This document shows, one piece after another, positions 56,232-64,000 of a stretch of 64,000 nucleotides of DNA (within the stretch, counting starts at the first letter, position 1; each line of letters begins with the position of its first letter). A program made the translations under genes and the position numbers. Source of the DNA: Pseudomonas rhodesiae. GTDB taxonomy: Bacteria > Pseudomonadota > Gammaproteobacteria > Pseudomonadales > Pseudomonadaceae. The DNA lies in assembly GCF_007858255.1 (NCBI RefSeq), contig NZ_VFEU01000005.1, positions 186,001 to 250,000 on the forward strand, in the 5' to 3' direction. The notes below the pieces were generated by a model. The model had not been told where the DNA came from. It saw only the letters and a list, made by a program, of their open reading frames with translations, and made no database searches.

Positions 56232-59200
56232 ATGGAGAATGTGCCCGTGAGCACGTCCAGCCCCCCTATTGCCCCGACGTTCGATGAGATAAAGGCCTAC
56301 CTCAATCAGATCGGCCAGCATCTGCTCGAATCCCCCACACTGTTGATCCCGGAGAAAGCCCCCTCGCCTGACCTGCGCTATCTCGAACGCTTGAACGGGC
56401 TGATCCGTGGCGCCCGCCGGCAATACCTTGAACATGCCCGTGTCCACTACGGAACACTGCGCGACAGCGATCTGCGCAGCGAAGCAGGACAAGCCTTGCT
56501 CGCCACCCTCAAGGCCAACCTCGATACCCGGTTGCGACAACTGGATCTGGCCCACCAGATCGACGGCAAGCCGCGTAAATCCTTTATGACCTTCGACGCC
56601 GGCTTCATCGCGCTGACCCACGAAGCCAAGCTCGGCGTGCAGGATCGGCTGTTGCACCCACAAGAAGGCGCGATGCTTGAAAAGGTGTCGCTGTACCCAA
56701 CCCTGCGCCCGGGGCTGTATGCGTTGCGCTTCAGCTATCAGGAGCAGACCGTCGAGCTGGCCGGTGCGTTTGTGGTGACCGAAAAAAACCATCCCGTGCC
56801 GAGCAGCCTCACCGCCCCGCTGGATGTCGGCCAGGTGCTGCTGTTCACTCCGGCGCGGGGCGTCGAGTCATTCGATTCATTGGCGCTGCTGGACAGACGC
56901 TTGCACCAGCAGTTCGAACACCCCGCCAGCACCGAGGAATTCAGGGCGCTGCTGCCAGTGCGCTACCAAGCGCTGGGTAGCAGCGGAATCTGGCCGCTGA
57001 CGCTGTCGCCCATCAGCGATAAGCCGCTGTTCGAGCACGTCAACGACGTGCTGATCGACCGGCGCACCCTGGACATCGAGCGCGCGTTAAGCCTTGTGGA
57101 CAACCCGGACCAGAACGCCGCGCAACTCATTGAGGCTGTCGAGCATGCCATCGAGGCCGCCCTGCCCGACCTCACCGCCCGCCTTGAACTGCGAGCCCAG
57201 ACCCTGCTCGAACGCTGCCTGCGTTACAGCGCGCCGGACTGGTACCGCAGCGCCAGCGAGGTTGCGCGCAGCACCCTGGCCGAGCGCCTCAAGGGCTACG
57301 ATCAGGCGCGCCGGGCAATGCTGGAGGTGTTGAACCCGGCCACCACCCCCCGCACGCTGGCACGCTATCAATGGCTGGAACGGCTGGCGGACGAGTTGGA
57401 CATCCACGACCTGGAACCCCAGCACCTGCTGGTCAGCACCCGACGCTTCGTACCCAATGTCGGCCATTACGATCACGACCGCACGCTGATCGAGCTAGCC
57501 TTGCGCGGCCTGCACACCGACGATGAAAAGCCGGGCTCCGACTTCCTCGCCAACACCGTCCTCACCTACCAGGATGCGCCCCTGCCAGCGGCCTATCAGG
57601 ATCTGAACGTCGCCTGGCTGGCGCAGCAAATGGCCACCCTGCAACCGCGCCTGGACTTCGCCGATGCGCAACGCGATCTGCATGGCCGGGCAGAAGTGCG
57701 GCGCGCGGTTGAGCACATGCTCGATCAACGTATCGTCGCATTGGCGTATATCGCCCACCTGCAAGGTCATCTGCTGGAGAGCGACCTGCAACTGCTTGAG
57801 CGTCTGCGCGAAGGCACCGACCCGCAGCTCAGCGCCGCCACCGTGGGGGCCAATACCCTGTCGCTGCACGGCGCACAGCTTCAGGACCTGTGGGTGCTGC
57901 GCCGCACGAACGCCAGCGGCGTCGTGGACCGCGTGCTGCTGTGCACCCCTGAAGCGCCGCGCGACCAGCAATTCAAGGCCTTCGACACGGAACGGGCCTG
58001 CCAGCAACATATCCTCGGCTGGACCTTGGACAACGGCCTGAAGGCCGCGCCGGGGAGCATGACCGATTACCTGATCACCCGCGTGCCGCTGCGCTTTCGC
58101 GCGGCGATGCAGCACGTACTCAGCAACCTGAGCCTCAAATACCACGCCGAGGAATACAAAGAGGTCACCTTCAGCACCACCGCCAGCCACGCCGAATGCC
58201 TGCAAGCGATGTCGCGCCATGTGCTGTCGGCGCGTATCGACGACTATGCGTTCAGCACCCCGAACTGGTACCGCTCGACCACCGATGAGGTGCGCAAACA
58301 ACTGGTGACCGCCGCCGAGGACGCCGAAGGGGCGCTGCAGGCCTACCACGAACATCCGCTCTCGGAGGCTAATTTCCACAGCTTCAACACCTACCTCCAT
58401 GACCAGGCCCGACAACGCTTGAATGGCCTGCTGGGCCGCCCAGGGAATGACGTCGACCCGGATACCGTCTGGGTCTATGCCCCGCCGACATTAGTTCTTG
58501 CCTCGCGCCCCGAACCGATGACCTACACCCAATTGTTTCGCGACGGCTACGCCGACGGGGTGGGCTTTCTCGATGAGAAATTTTCCCGCTCGGCTACTTT
58601 CAGGGGCCCGGAGGGTATCGACCTGAGCGCACTGACCGCCGAAAAGGTCGCGCGCTCGGTCACCGGGGTGTGGATCGGTCAGCGCTACACAGACAAAGTC
58701 AGACGCGAGCTGCTGAATGCCGACAGCCCGGCCTATGACTTCCGGCGCAATGCCATTCTGGCCATCACCCAACGCCAGTTGCTCAGTGCCGCCATCGAGG
58801 CGCAGCTCAAAGGCGACATCGCCGGGGTGGACTTGAATTGGCTGAAAAAAAGCATCGCCAGCCTGGGCGACACCACCGTGCAGACCCGCAAGACCTACGC
58901 CATCCACCGCTTGATGATCGATGGCGATTGGGTGATCGACACCTACCTGTTCAGCCACGCCGACAACCCGGTCCTGCTGTACACCCCGCAAGCGCCCGAC
59001 GGCATCAGTTTTCGCGAGGCTCGGCTGTTCAATTACCTGCTCAAGACCCAGCCCGGCTGGATCGGCTACCTGGTCAACCGGGTCGGCGTTCAATCCCAGG
59101 TGCGAGTGCGCCGCTTTCTGGAAGAAGCGCGGCGCCTGCTGCCCGCGCACTTGGATAGCACCAGCCTCAGTCCGGCGCGCTACGACGCCATAGCCGGCGT

Positions 59201-61994
59201 GCCGCCTGTTACCGACCTGCGCCAGCTGCTGTACAACATGAAACTGCAACGCAAGATCGACAACGTCACAGGCACCACGGTCAACCGCACGCAAATGGTG
59301 ACCGGCATTCTCTGGACCTGTGTGGAATGGGTCACCGCTATCGCCACCGCGCCCTACCCGGTGCTGAGCCTGAGCACCGGGATGTTGCTGGCTTTCAAGG
59401 ACGCCATGCTCGCCCTGCACGCCTATCACCAGGGCGACACCGGCGCGACACTGGAACACCTGGCCGGGTACCTGTTCAACAGCGCCGGCGCGGTGTTCAC
59501 CGACTTGCGCCCGGTATTGCGCGGCTTCAAGCCGACTGGCAAACCGTTGCGTCTGGCCGCAGCCAAGAACGAACACCTGCGCGCCATGAAATTGATCCGG
59601 CAACTGGAGCCCGCCCCTGCGGTGCCCGCCAACATGCAGCCGGTGATGTTCGAAGGGCAAGCCTTGTGGGCGAGCCGTACGCCGGATGTGATCGGGCGCT
59701 ATTTGCTGTATCGGCTCGATCCGCTCAGCGGCAGGTTGGTCTCGACCACCCGCGTGGCCGCCCCCAATGCCGAGGGCGTATGGCGTCGTACCGGAGTGGC
59801 CGGCGGCGGCCCGAAATATGAAACGCTACCAGAGACACCCCAACCGTTTGCCCAGTATGAAATGCCGGAGAAACACTGGCGCGACCTGACGACGGTGATC
59901 AACCCGAACGTGCGCGAAGAACTCATACGGCTGGGCCGCGAACGCGACGTGCCGGCCTATACGGTGTTGTCGTCCGCGGCCGACAGCGTGAAACACTTGC
60001 AGCCGGTTTACGTGCAAAAAGTCGAGCGGCTGATCAAGGATGCGCGCAATTTTTTCCGATTCCTCGACCCGATCCCCACCCGCGCGCCCGCGCCGCCCAT
60101 AGAGGCGAGCACAACCTTCAGGCAACTGCTCGACAGCGATGTGTTCGCCGGCAACAAGAACCTGGTCATTGGGGCGGTACCCGGCTCCATCGCCAGTAAA
60201 CAGGTGCTGATGCAACAGATGGACGCCCTGATCGAAAAAGGCTTCAAGCGCCTGTACGTGGAATACCTGCCGGGGGACGTGTTCCGGCCGAAACTGGAGA
60301 AATTCAACAAGGGCCAGTCCTGGCGGCACATCCAGCAGCATATGCGGAGTATCGACAGCGCCTTCGGCATCGCCGACGACGCGGAGTTTTCCTACGCTGC
60401 CCTGCTAGGTAAAGCGCAGGAAAAAAAGGTGCAAATCTGCGCCCTCGATGCCACGACGTCCTATCAACTCGAAGACTCGCTGACCCTGCTCGGTAATACG
60501 CCGTCCACCACGCCACGGGGCAATGACCTGAGAAACTTCTACTCCCATAAAGTGATTCAAGCCGACAGCGTCGACGCCATGGATGAACGCTGGGTGGCCT
60601 TGGTCGAACCGTCCCGGATGCGCAGCTTCAATCAAACCCCGGGGCTGGCCGACCTGCACAATGCGGTGGCGTTGCGCATCGACGACGTGGGCGCGAACCA
60701 GCCTGTCGGCCTTTGGCTGGATACTCCCGGCGCGATTCCCGGCGATGGACTGGCCAAGGCCGATTACCGTATGACCCTGCACACCGACTACAAAGCCCCC
60801 CAACCCAGTATCGCGGAGAGTGCACCCCAGCCCGGTCACTTCAGTGAGTTCGACATTGCGCCGACCTTCAGGGACGACATCGCCAGCCTGGCCGAACACC
60901 CCAGGGGCCTGGACACGCGTTACGCCCCCAGCGGTGCCCGCAGTCGTGAAGCATTCGATGCCTTTGTGGCGCTACGCACGCAGTTGAAGGCCAGGGCCCG
61001 AGCGTTTTTTGCCGACTATCACGCCACGCCCCGACCGGAACTGCCGCACCTGAGAACGGACACCACACCGGAAGCTTTCCTCAAGCAGGTCAGTGACAGC
61101 ACGTTCTCGGGGCTGGTGATTGGCGAAGCCCACTCGGCCCAGGCCAGCAAAGCATTCCTGCGCAAACAGATGAAGACCCTCAAGCAACAAGGCTTCAAAA
61201 CCTTATATGTCGAGCACCTGCTGACCGACCTGCATCAGGCACAACTGGACCTGTTCCATCGCACCCAGCGCCTGCCCGACGAACTCAAGGCTTACCTAAA
61301 GCGCCAGGACAGCGGGCATATGCCACTGTATCGAGGCCCTAACAGTTATTCCGAAGTGGTTCAGGCCGCCGGCAAATACGGCATTCGCGTTCGCGCCCTG
61401 GACTGCACCGCCAGCTATCACGTCAAAGGCCTGGAGGGCATCACCGATCGCAATCAACTGTTCAGCTATTTTGCCGCTCAGATAATCAAGGCCGACCAGG
61501 CAGCCCATGGCCCGCACAAATGGGTGGCGTTCGTAGGCAGCGGCCACACCAATACCCAGCTCGGGGTGCCGGGGCTGGCCGAATTGCAGGGCGCCATCAG
61601 CCTGCATATTCGCGACGTCGCGCCCACCCTGTCGCGCAGCCTGCATCGCGGTTATTGGGAGACGGACATCCAGGGCGCCTACTGGCTTGCCGTGCGTAGC
61701 GACTTCAAGCTAGACGTCGGTATCGCAGGCACCCAGACGCCCCTGCCCTTTCCTGCCGCCGACCGCTCGAAACTGACTCGACCCGGTTACTTTCTGGTGG
61801 AACGCCCATCAGCTGCCGAAACCAACATCCTGCACCGCTCCCGTAGCGGCGAGATCGTTTCCACGCCAATTCAGGTAGATGACAACGGGCTGTTTTTCAT
61901 CGACCGCTGGAACATGAAAGAACAGCGCTTCGAGTTCCAGAACACCCTGATCGAAGCCTTGAGGGAAGAGGTGAAACTGACACCGGCCCCCTGA
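56232..61994 (+). CDS. Giant dermonecrotic-toxin-family protein with tandem Tiki/ChaN/PMT-C2-like domains
   Basis: A 1920-residue protein with no signal peptide. The first ~1000 residues contain a module repeated about every 350 residues: WYRSxxxEVxxxL (W337, W679) and VLLxTPxxP (near residues 202, 568, 914). I recognise this as the DUF6543/dermonecrotic toxin N-terminal type. A hydrophobic segment follows at about residues 1022-1065 (ILWTCVEWVTAIATAPYPVL), a likely membrane-insertion region. The C-terminus has two homologous domains, about residues 1290-1520 and 1615-1850. The second keeps GEAH (1631-1634), RALD and GSGH (1769-1772), as in the Tiki/ChaN/EreA-like fold that includes the Pasteurella toxin C2 domain. 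The first has GAVP and EPSR there and looks inactive. It stands alone after the nag operon, with a terminator behind. Target and delivery route are unknown. Confidence 0.8.
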   Translation: MENVPVSTSSPPIAPTFDEIKAYLNQIGQHLLESPTLLIPEKAPSPDLRYLERLNGLIRGARRQYLEHARVHYGTLRDSDLRSEAGQALLATLKANLDTRLRQLDLAHQIDGKPRKSFMTFDAGFIALTHEAKLGVQDRLLHPQEGAMLEKVSLYPTLRPGLYALRFSYQEQTVELAGAFVVTEKNHPVPSSLTAPLDVGQVLLFTPARGVESFDSLALLDRRLHQQFEHPASTEEFRALLPVRYQALGSSGIWPLTLSPISDKPLFEHVNDVLIDRRTLDIERALSLVDNPDQNAAQLIEAVEHAIEAALPDLTARLELRAQTLLERCLRYSAPDWYRSASEVARSTLAERLKGYDQARRAMLEVLNPATTPRTLARYQWLERLADELDIHDLEPQHLLVSTRRFVPNVGHYDHDRTLIELALRGLHTDDEKPGSDFLANTVLTYQDAPLPAAYQDLNVAWLAQQMATLQPRLDFADAQRDLHGRAEVRRAVEHMLDQRIVALAYIAHLQGHLLESDLQLLERLREGTDPQLSAATVGANTLSLHGAQLQDLWVLRRTNASGVVDRVLLCTPEAPRDQQFKAFDTERACQQHILGWTLDNGLKAAPGSMTDYLITRVPLRFRAAMQHVLSNLSLKYHAEEYKEVTFSTTASHAECLQAMSRHVLSARIDDYAFSTPNWYRSTTDEVRKQLVTAAEDAEGALQAYHEHPLSEANFHSFNTYLHDQARQRLNGLLGRPGNDVDPDTVWVYAPPTLVLASRPEPMTYTQLFRDGYADGVGFLDEKFSRSATFRGPEGIDLSALTAEKVARSVTGVWIGQRYTDKVRRELLNADSPAYDFRRNAILAITQRQLLSAAIEAQLKGDIAGVDLNWLKKSIASLGDTTVQTRKTYAIHRLMIDGDWVIDTYLFSHADNPVLLYTPQAPDGISFREARLFNYLLKTQPGWIGYLVNRVGVQSQVRVRRFLEEARRLLPAHLDSTSLSPARYDAIAGVPPVTDLRQLLYNMKLQRKIDNVTGTTVNRTQMVTGILWTCVEWVTAIATAPYPVLSLSTGMLLAFKDAMLALHAYHQGDTGATLEHLAGYLFNSAGAVFTDLRPVLRGFKPTGKPLRLAAAKNEHLRAMKLIRQLEPAPAVPANMQPVMFEGQALWASRTPDVIGRYLLYRLDPLSGRLVSTTRVAAPNAEGVWRRTGVAGGGPKYETLPETPQPFAQYEMPEKHWRDLTTVINPNVREELIRLGRERDVPAYTVLSSAADSVKHLQPVYVQKVERLIKDARNFFRFLDPIPTRAPAPPIEASTTFRQLLDSDVFAGNKNLVIGAVPGSIASKQVLMQQMDALIEKGFKRLYVEYLPGDVFRPKLEKFNKGQSWRHIQQHMRSIDSAFGIADDAEFSYAALLGKAQEKKVQICALDATTSYQLEDSLTLLGNTPSTTPRGNDLRNFYSHKVIQADSVDAMDERWVALVEPSRMRSFNQTPGLADLHNAVALRIDDVGANQPVGLWLDTPGAIPGDGLAKADYRMTLHTDYKAPQPSIAESAPQPGHFSEFDIAPTFRDDIASLAEHPRGLDTRYAPSGARSREAFDAFVALRTQLKARARAFFADYHATPRPELPHLRTDTTPEAFLKQVSDSTFSGLVIGEAHSAQASKAFLRKQMKTLKQQGFKTLYVEHLLTDLHQAQLDLFHRTQRLPDELKAYLKRQDSGHMPLYRGPNSYSEVVQAAGKYGIRVRALDCTASYHVKGLEGITDRNQLFSYFAAQIIKADQAAHGPHKWVAFVGSGHTNTQLGVPGLAELQGAISLHIRDVAPTLSRSLHRGYWETDIQGAYWLAVRSDFKLDVGIAGTQTPLPFPAADRSKLTRPGYFLVERPSAAETNILHRSRSGEIVSTPIQVDDNGLFFIDRWNMKEQRFEFQNTLIEALREEVKLTPAP

Positions 61995-62008
61995 ACACCG
62001 GCCACAAA

Positions 62009-62040
62009 AAACCCGCCGACCATAAAGGCTCGGCGGGTTG
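62009..62040. terminator. Bidirectional terminator between the toxin gene and the YqfO-like gene
   Basis: AACCCGCCGA and TCGGCGGGTT form a 10-bp stem with an A-run to the left, between convergent genes. Confidence 0.85.
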
Positions 62041-62061
62041 CTTGGAGTGGCTGCCGGCAGA

Positions 62062-62373
62062 TCAGAAATCCGCCAACGACCACACTTCATACGCAGGTGT
62101 TTCGTAGGGATGGCTGAGCTTTAACGCAGCCACTGCGGCTACGATCAAATCGTCCGCCACCACCATCTCAACTTTCCACTCATCGACCACTTCAACCTCG
62201 CCGACTTGCCCGAGAAACGGCTGGCTGCCGTCCAACGCGCGAAACTGGCCGCGGCCCAGCACTTGCCAGGCGCAGCTGTCGTAGTCGCCGATGCGCCCGC
62301 CGCCAGCTGCAAAGACGGCGGTTTTCACCGTCTCCACATGGCTGTCGGGCACAAAGAAGCTGAGCTTGTACAC
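62062..62373 (-). CDS. YqfO/NIF3-related small protein
   Basis: A 103-residue protein of the CutA-like ferredoxin fold found inserted in YqfO/NIF3 proteins: MYKLSFFVPDSHVETVKTAVFAAGGGRIGDYDSCAWQ, then a middle with VGEVEVVDEWKVEMVV and AALKLSHPYETPAYEVW. GTG 62373 lies four bases after the purL stop, so it is likely the downstream partner of purL. A metal-binding or regulatory role is possible but not established. Confidence 0.85.
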   Translation of the reverse strand: MYKLSFFVPDSHVETVKTAVFAAGGGRIGDYDSCAWQVLGRGQFRALDGSQPFLGQVGEVEVVDEWKVEMVVADDLIVAAVAALKLSHPYETPAYEVWSLADF

Positions 62374-62377
62374 CGCC

Positions 62378-64000
62378 TCAGTTCACCCACACGCGCGCGT
62401 TGCGGAACATGCGCATCCAGGCACCGTCTTCGTTCCACTCTTCCGGACGCCACGAGTTCTGCACGGCGCGGAACACGCGCTCTGGGTGCGGCATCATGAT
62501 GGTCACGCGGCCGTCGCGGCTGGTCAGGCCGGTGATCCCGCGCGGCGAGCCGTTCGGGTTGGCCGGGTAGGTCTCGGTGACCTTGCCGTGGTTGTCGACG
62601 AAACGCAGGGCCACGGTGCCGGACAGGTCGGCTTCCAGCAGTGCCTCTTCGCTTTCGAACTCGGCATGGCCTTCACCGTGGGCGATGGCGATCGGCATGC
62701 GCGAACCGGCCATGCCTTGCAGGAAGATCGAGTTGGACTCCTGCACCTGCACCATGGCGACACGGGCTTCGAACTGCTCGGAGCGGTTGCGCACAAAGTG
62801 CGGCCAGAACTCGCTGCCCGGGATCAGCTCGTGAAGGTTGGACATCATCTGGCAACCGTTGCACACACCCAGGGTGAAGCTGTCGTTGCGCTCGAAGAAG
62901 CCCTGGAACGCATCGCGGGCACGGCTGTTGAACAGCGCCGACTTGGCCCAGCCTTCGCCGGCACCCAGCACGTCGCCATAGGAGAAACCGCCACAGGCCA
63001 CCAGGCCCTTGAACTCGTTGAGGTCGACGCGACCGGCGAGGATGTCGCTCATGTGCACGTCGATCGCATTGAAGCCGGCGCGGTCGAACGCCGCCGCCAT
63101 TTCCACCTGACCGTTGACGCCCTGCTCACGCAGCACCGCCACCTGTGGGCGGATGCCTTTCTTGATGTACGGCGCGGCGATGTCCTGGTTGACGTCGAAG
63201 CTGAGCTTGGTGCTCAGGCCCGGGTTGTCTTCTTCCAGGATCACGTCGAATTCCTGCTCGGCGCAGTCGGCGTTATCGCGCAGGCGTTGGATCTGGTAGC
63301 TGGTCTCGGCCCACTGGCGTTGCAGCAGACGACGCTGGCCGCTGAACACGGTGTCGCCGTTGAAGGAGATATTGATTTCGCCGTTGTTGATCGGCTGACC
63401 GATCACCGCGACGCAATCGGCCAGGCCGGCCGCGCTGAACTGAGCCAGCACATCCGGAGTGGCGTCCTGACGGACCTGGATCACTGCACCCAACTCTTCG
63501 TTGAACAGGATGCCGTTGATCTCGGAGGCATCCTCGGCAACGCTGTCGAGCACGATGTTCAGGCCGCAGTGACCGGCGAAGGCCATTTCCACGACGCTGG
63601 TCAGCAAGCCGCCGTCGGAACGGTCGTGGTAGGCCAGCAGGTGGCCGTCGGCGTTAAGGCCCTGGATCACGGCGAAGAAGGCTTTGAGGTCTTCGGCGTC
63701 GTCGACGTCCGGGGCCTGCTTGCCGAGCTTGCCGTGGGTCTGCGCCAGGATCGAGGCGCCCATGCGGTTCTGGCCACGGCCCAGGTCGATCAGCACCAGG
63801 TCAGTGGTGCCCTTGTCCATGCGCAGTTGCGGGGTGAGGGTCTGGCGGATGTCGGTAACCGGCGCAAAACCGGTGACGATCAGCGACAGCGGCGAGGTGA
63901 CGCTCTTGTCGGTGCCGTCTTCGTTCCAGCGGGTGGCCATGGACATCGAGTCCTTGCCCACCGGGATGGTAATGCCCAGCTCAGGGCACAGCTCCATGCC
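62378..64000 (-). CDS. purL: Phosphoribosylformylglycinamidine synthase, C-terminal part
   Basis: The frame is open to the right edge, so 540 C-terminal codons of the roughly 1300-residue large PurL are seen. Visible parts are the second AIR-synthase-like domain ([39 protein letters not shown]) and the glutamine amidotransferase domain. The latter has the nucleophile Cys in [13 protein letters not shown] and His/Glu in AHGEGHAEF. It converts FGAR and glutamine to FGAM. The N-terminal domains lie outside the window. Confidence 0.97.
   Translation of the reverse strand, partial: GMELCPELGITIPVGKDSMSMATRWNEDGTDKSVTSPLSLIVTGFAPVTDIRQTLTPQLRMDKGTTDLVLIDLGRGQNRMGASILAQTHGKLGKQAPDVDDAEDLKAFFAVIQGLNADGHLLAYHDRSDGGLLTSVVEMAFAGHCGLNIVLDSVAEDASEINGILFNEELGAVIQVRQDATPDVLAQFSAAGLADCVAVIGQPINNGEINISFNGDTVFSGQRRLLQRQWAETSYQIQRLRDNADCAEQEFDVILEEDNPGLSTKLSFDVNQDIAAPYIKKGIRPQVAVLREQGVNGQVEMAAAFDRAGFNAIDVHMSDILAGRVDLNEFKGLVACGGFSYGDVLGAGEGWAKSALFNSRARDAFQGFFERNDSFTLGVCNGCQMMSNLHELIPGSEFWPHFVRNRSEQFEARVAMVQVQESNSIFLQGMAGSRMPIAIAHGEGHAEFESEEALLEADLSGTVALRFVDNHGKVTETYPANPNGSPRGITGLTSRDGRVTIMMPHPERVFRAVQNSWRPEEWNEDGAWMRMFRNARVWVN

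Overview
The window is a chromosomal segment of a Pseudomonas of the fluorescens group. This follows from gene content and order: colR/colS next to an inaA-type kinase, the groES-groEL to fxsA to hugZ to ydiY to ampG run, mprF with an acvB/virJ partner, the nagR-nagA-nagB(II)-nagF-nagE cluster, the rpsP-rimM-trmD-rplS operon, and many short GTGGGAGGGGGCTTGCCCCC-type REP elements. GC content is high and coding density is typical of a chromosome. Most of the window is core genome, and both edges cut genes (a DUF1513 protein on the left, purL on the right).

Layout. 1-2.1 kb: end of a DUF1513 gene, then an accessory gene with two NolX/HrpF-like repeats behind a near-consensus HrpL (hrp) box. 2.2-8.2 kb: envelope-stress block of a small membrane protein, an inaA/wapQ kinase, a methyltransferase, colS and colR on the minus strand, with a divergent LtaS-like phosphotransferase; two TTTTTCAC-containing sites look like ColR operators. 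8.2-10.6 kb: a complete group II intron with an RT/maturase/HNH protein, inserted downstream of groEL. 11-21.7 kb: groEL/groES, fxsA, hugZ, a DUF481 protein, an alkyltransferase-like DNA repair protein, ampG, proS, an unknown lipoprotein and LexA-controlled dinB. 22 kb: two complete initiator tRNA transcription units in tandem. 22.6-31.2 kb: mprF-acvB (lipid aminoacylation and its reversal), recJ, yaeQ, a class III CoA-transferase and a periplasmic binding-like protein. 31.3-40.3 kb: DUF3509, thrC, hom, dsbC, xerD, rplS-trmD-rimM-rpsP and ffh, all minus strand. 40.5-48.7 kb: a CcsA-like protein, a CNNM/CorC transporter, an MHS-family symporter, purT, a VUT-like protein, DUF1289, gamma carbonic anhydrase, two Nudix hydrolases and an L,D-transpeptidase. 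49-56.2 kb: the N-acetylglucosamine PTS operon with its GntR regulator and candidate operators. 56.2-62 kb: a 1920-residue dermonecrotic-toxin-family protein. 62-64 kb: a YqfO-like protein and the 3' part of purL.

The most notable items are the HrpL-box gene, because no type III secretion genes are in view; the giant toxin, whose C-terminus holds two homologous Tiki/ChaN/PMT-C2-like domains of which only the second keeps the GExH and GSGH motifs; the group II intron, whose ends are supported by EBS1/IBS1 and EBS2/IBS2 pairing; and the paired candidate ColR sites. All family assignments come from reading sequence and from memory of the families; no database search was run.
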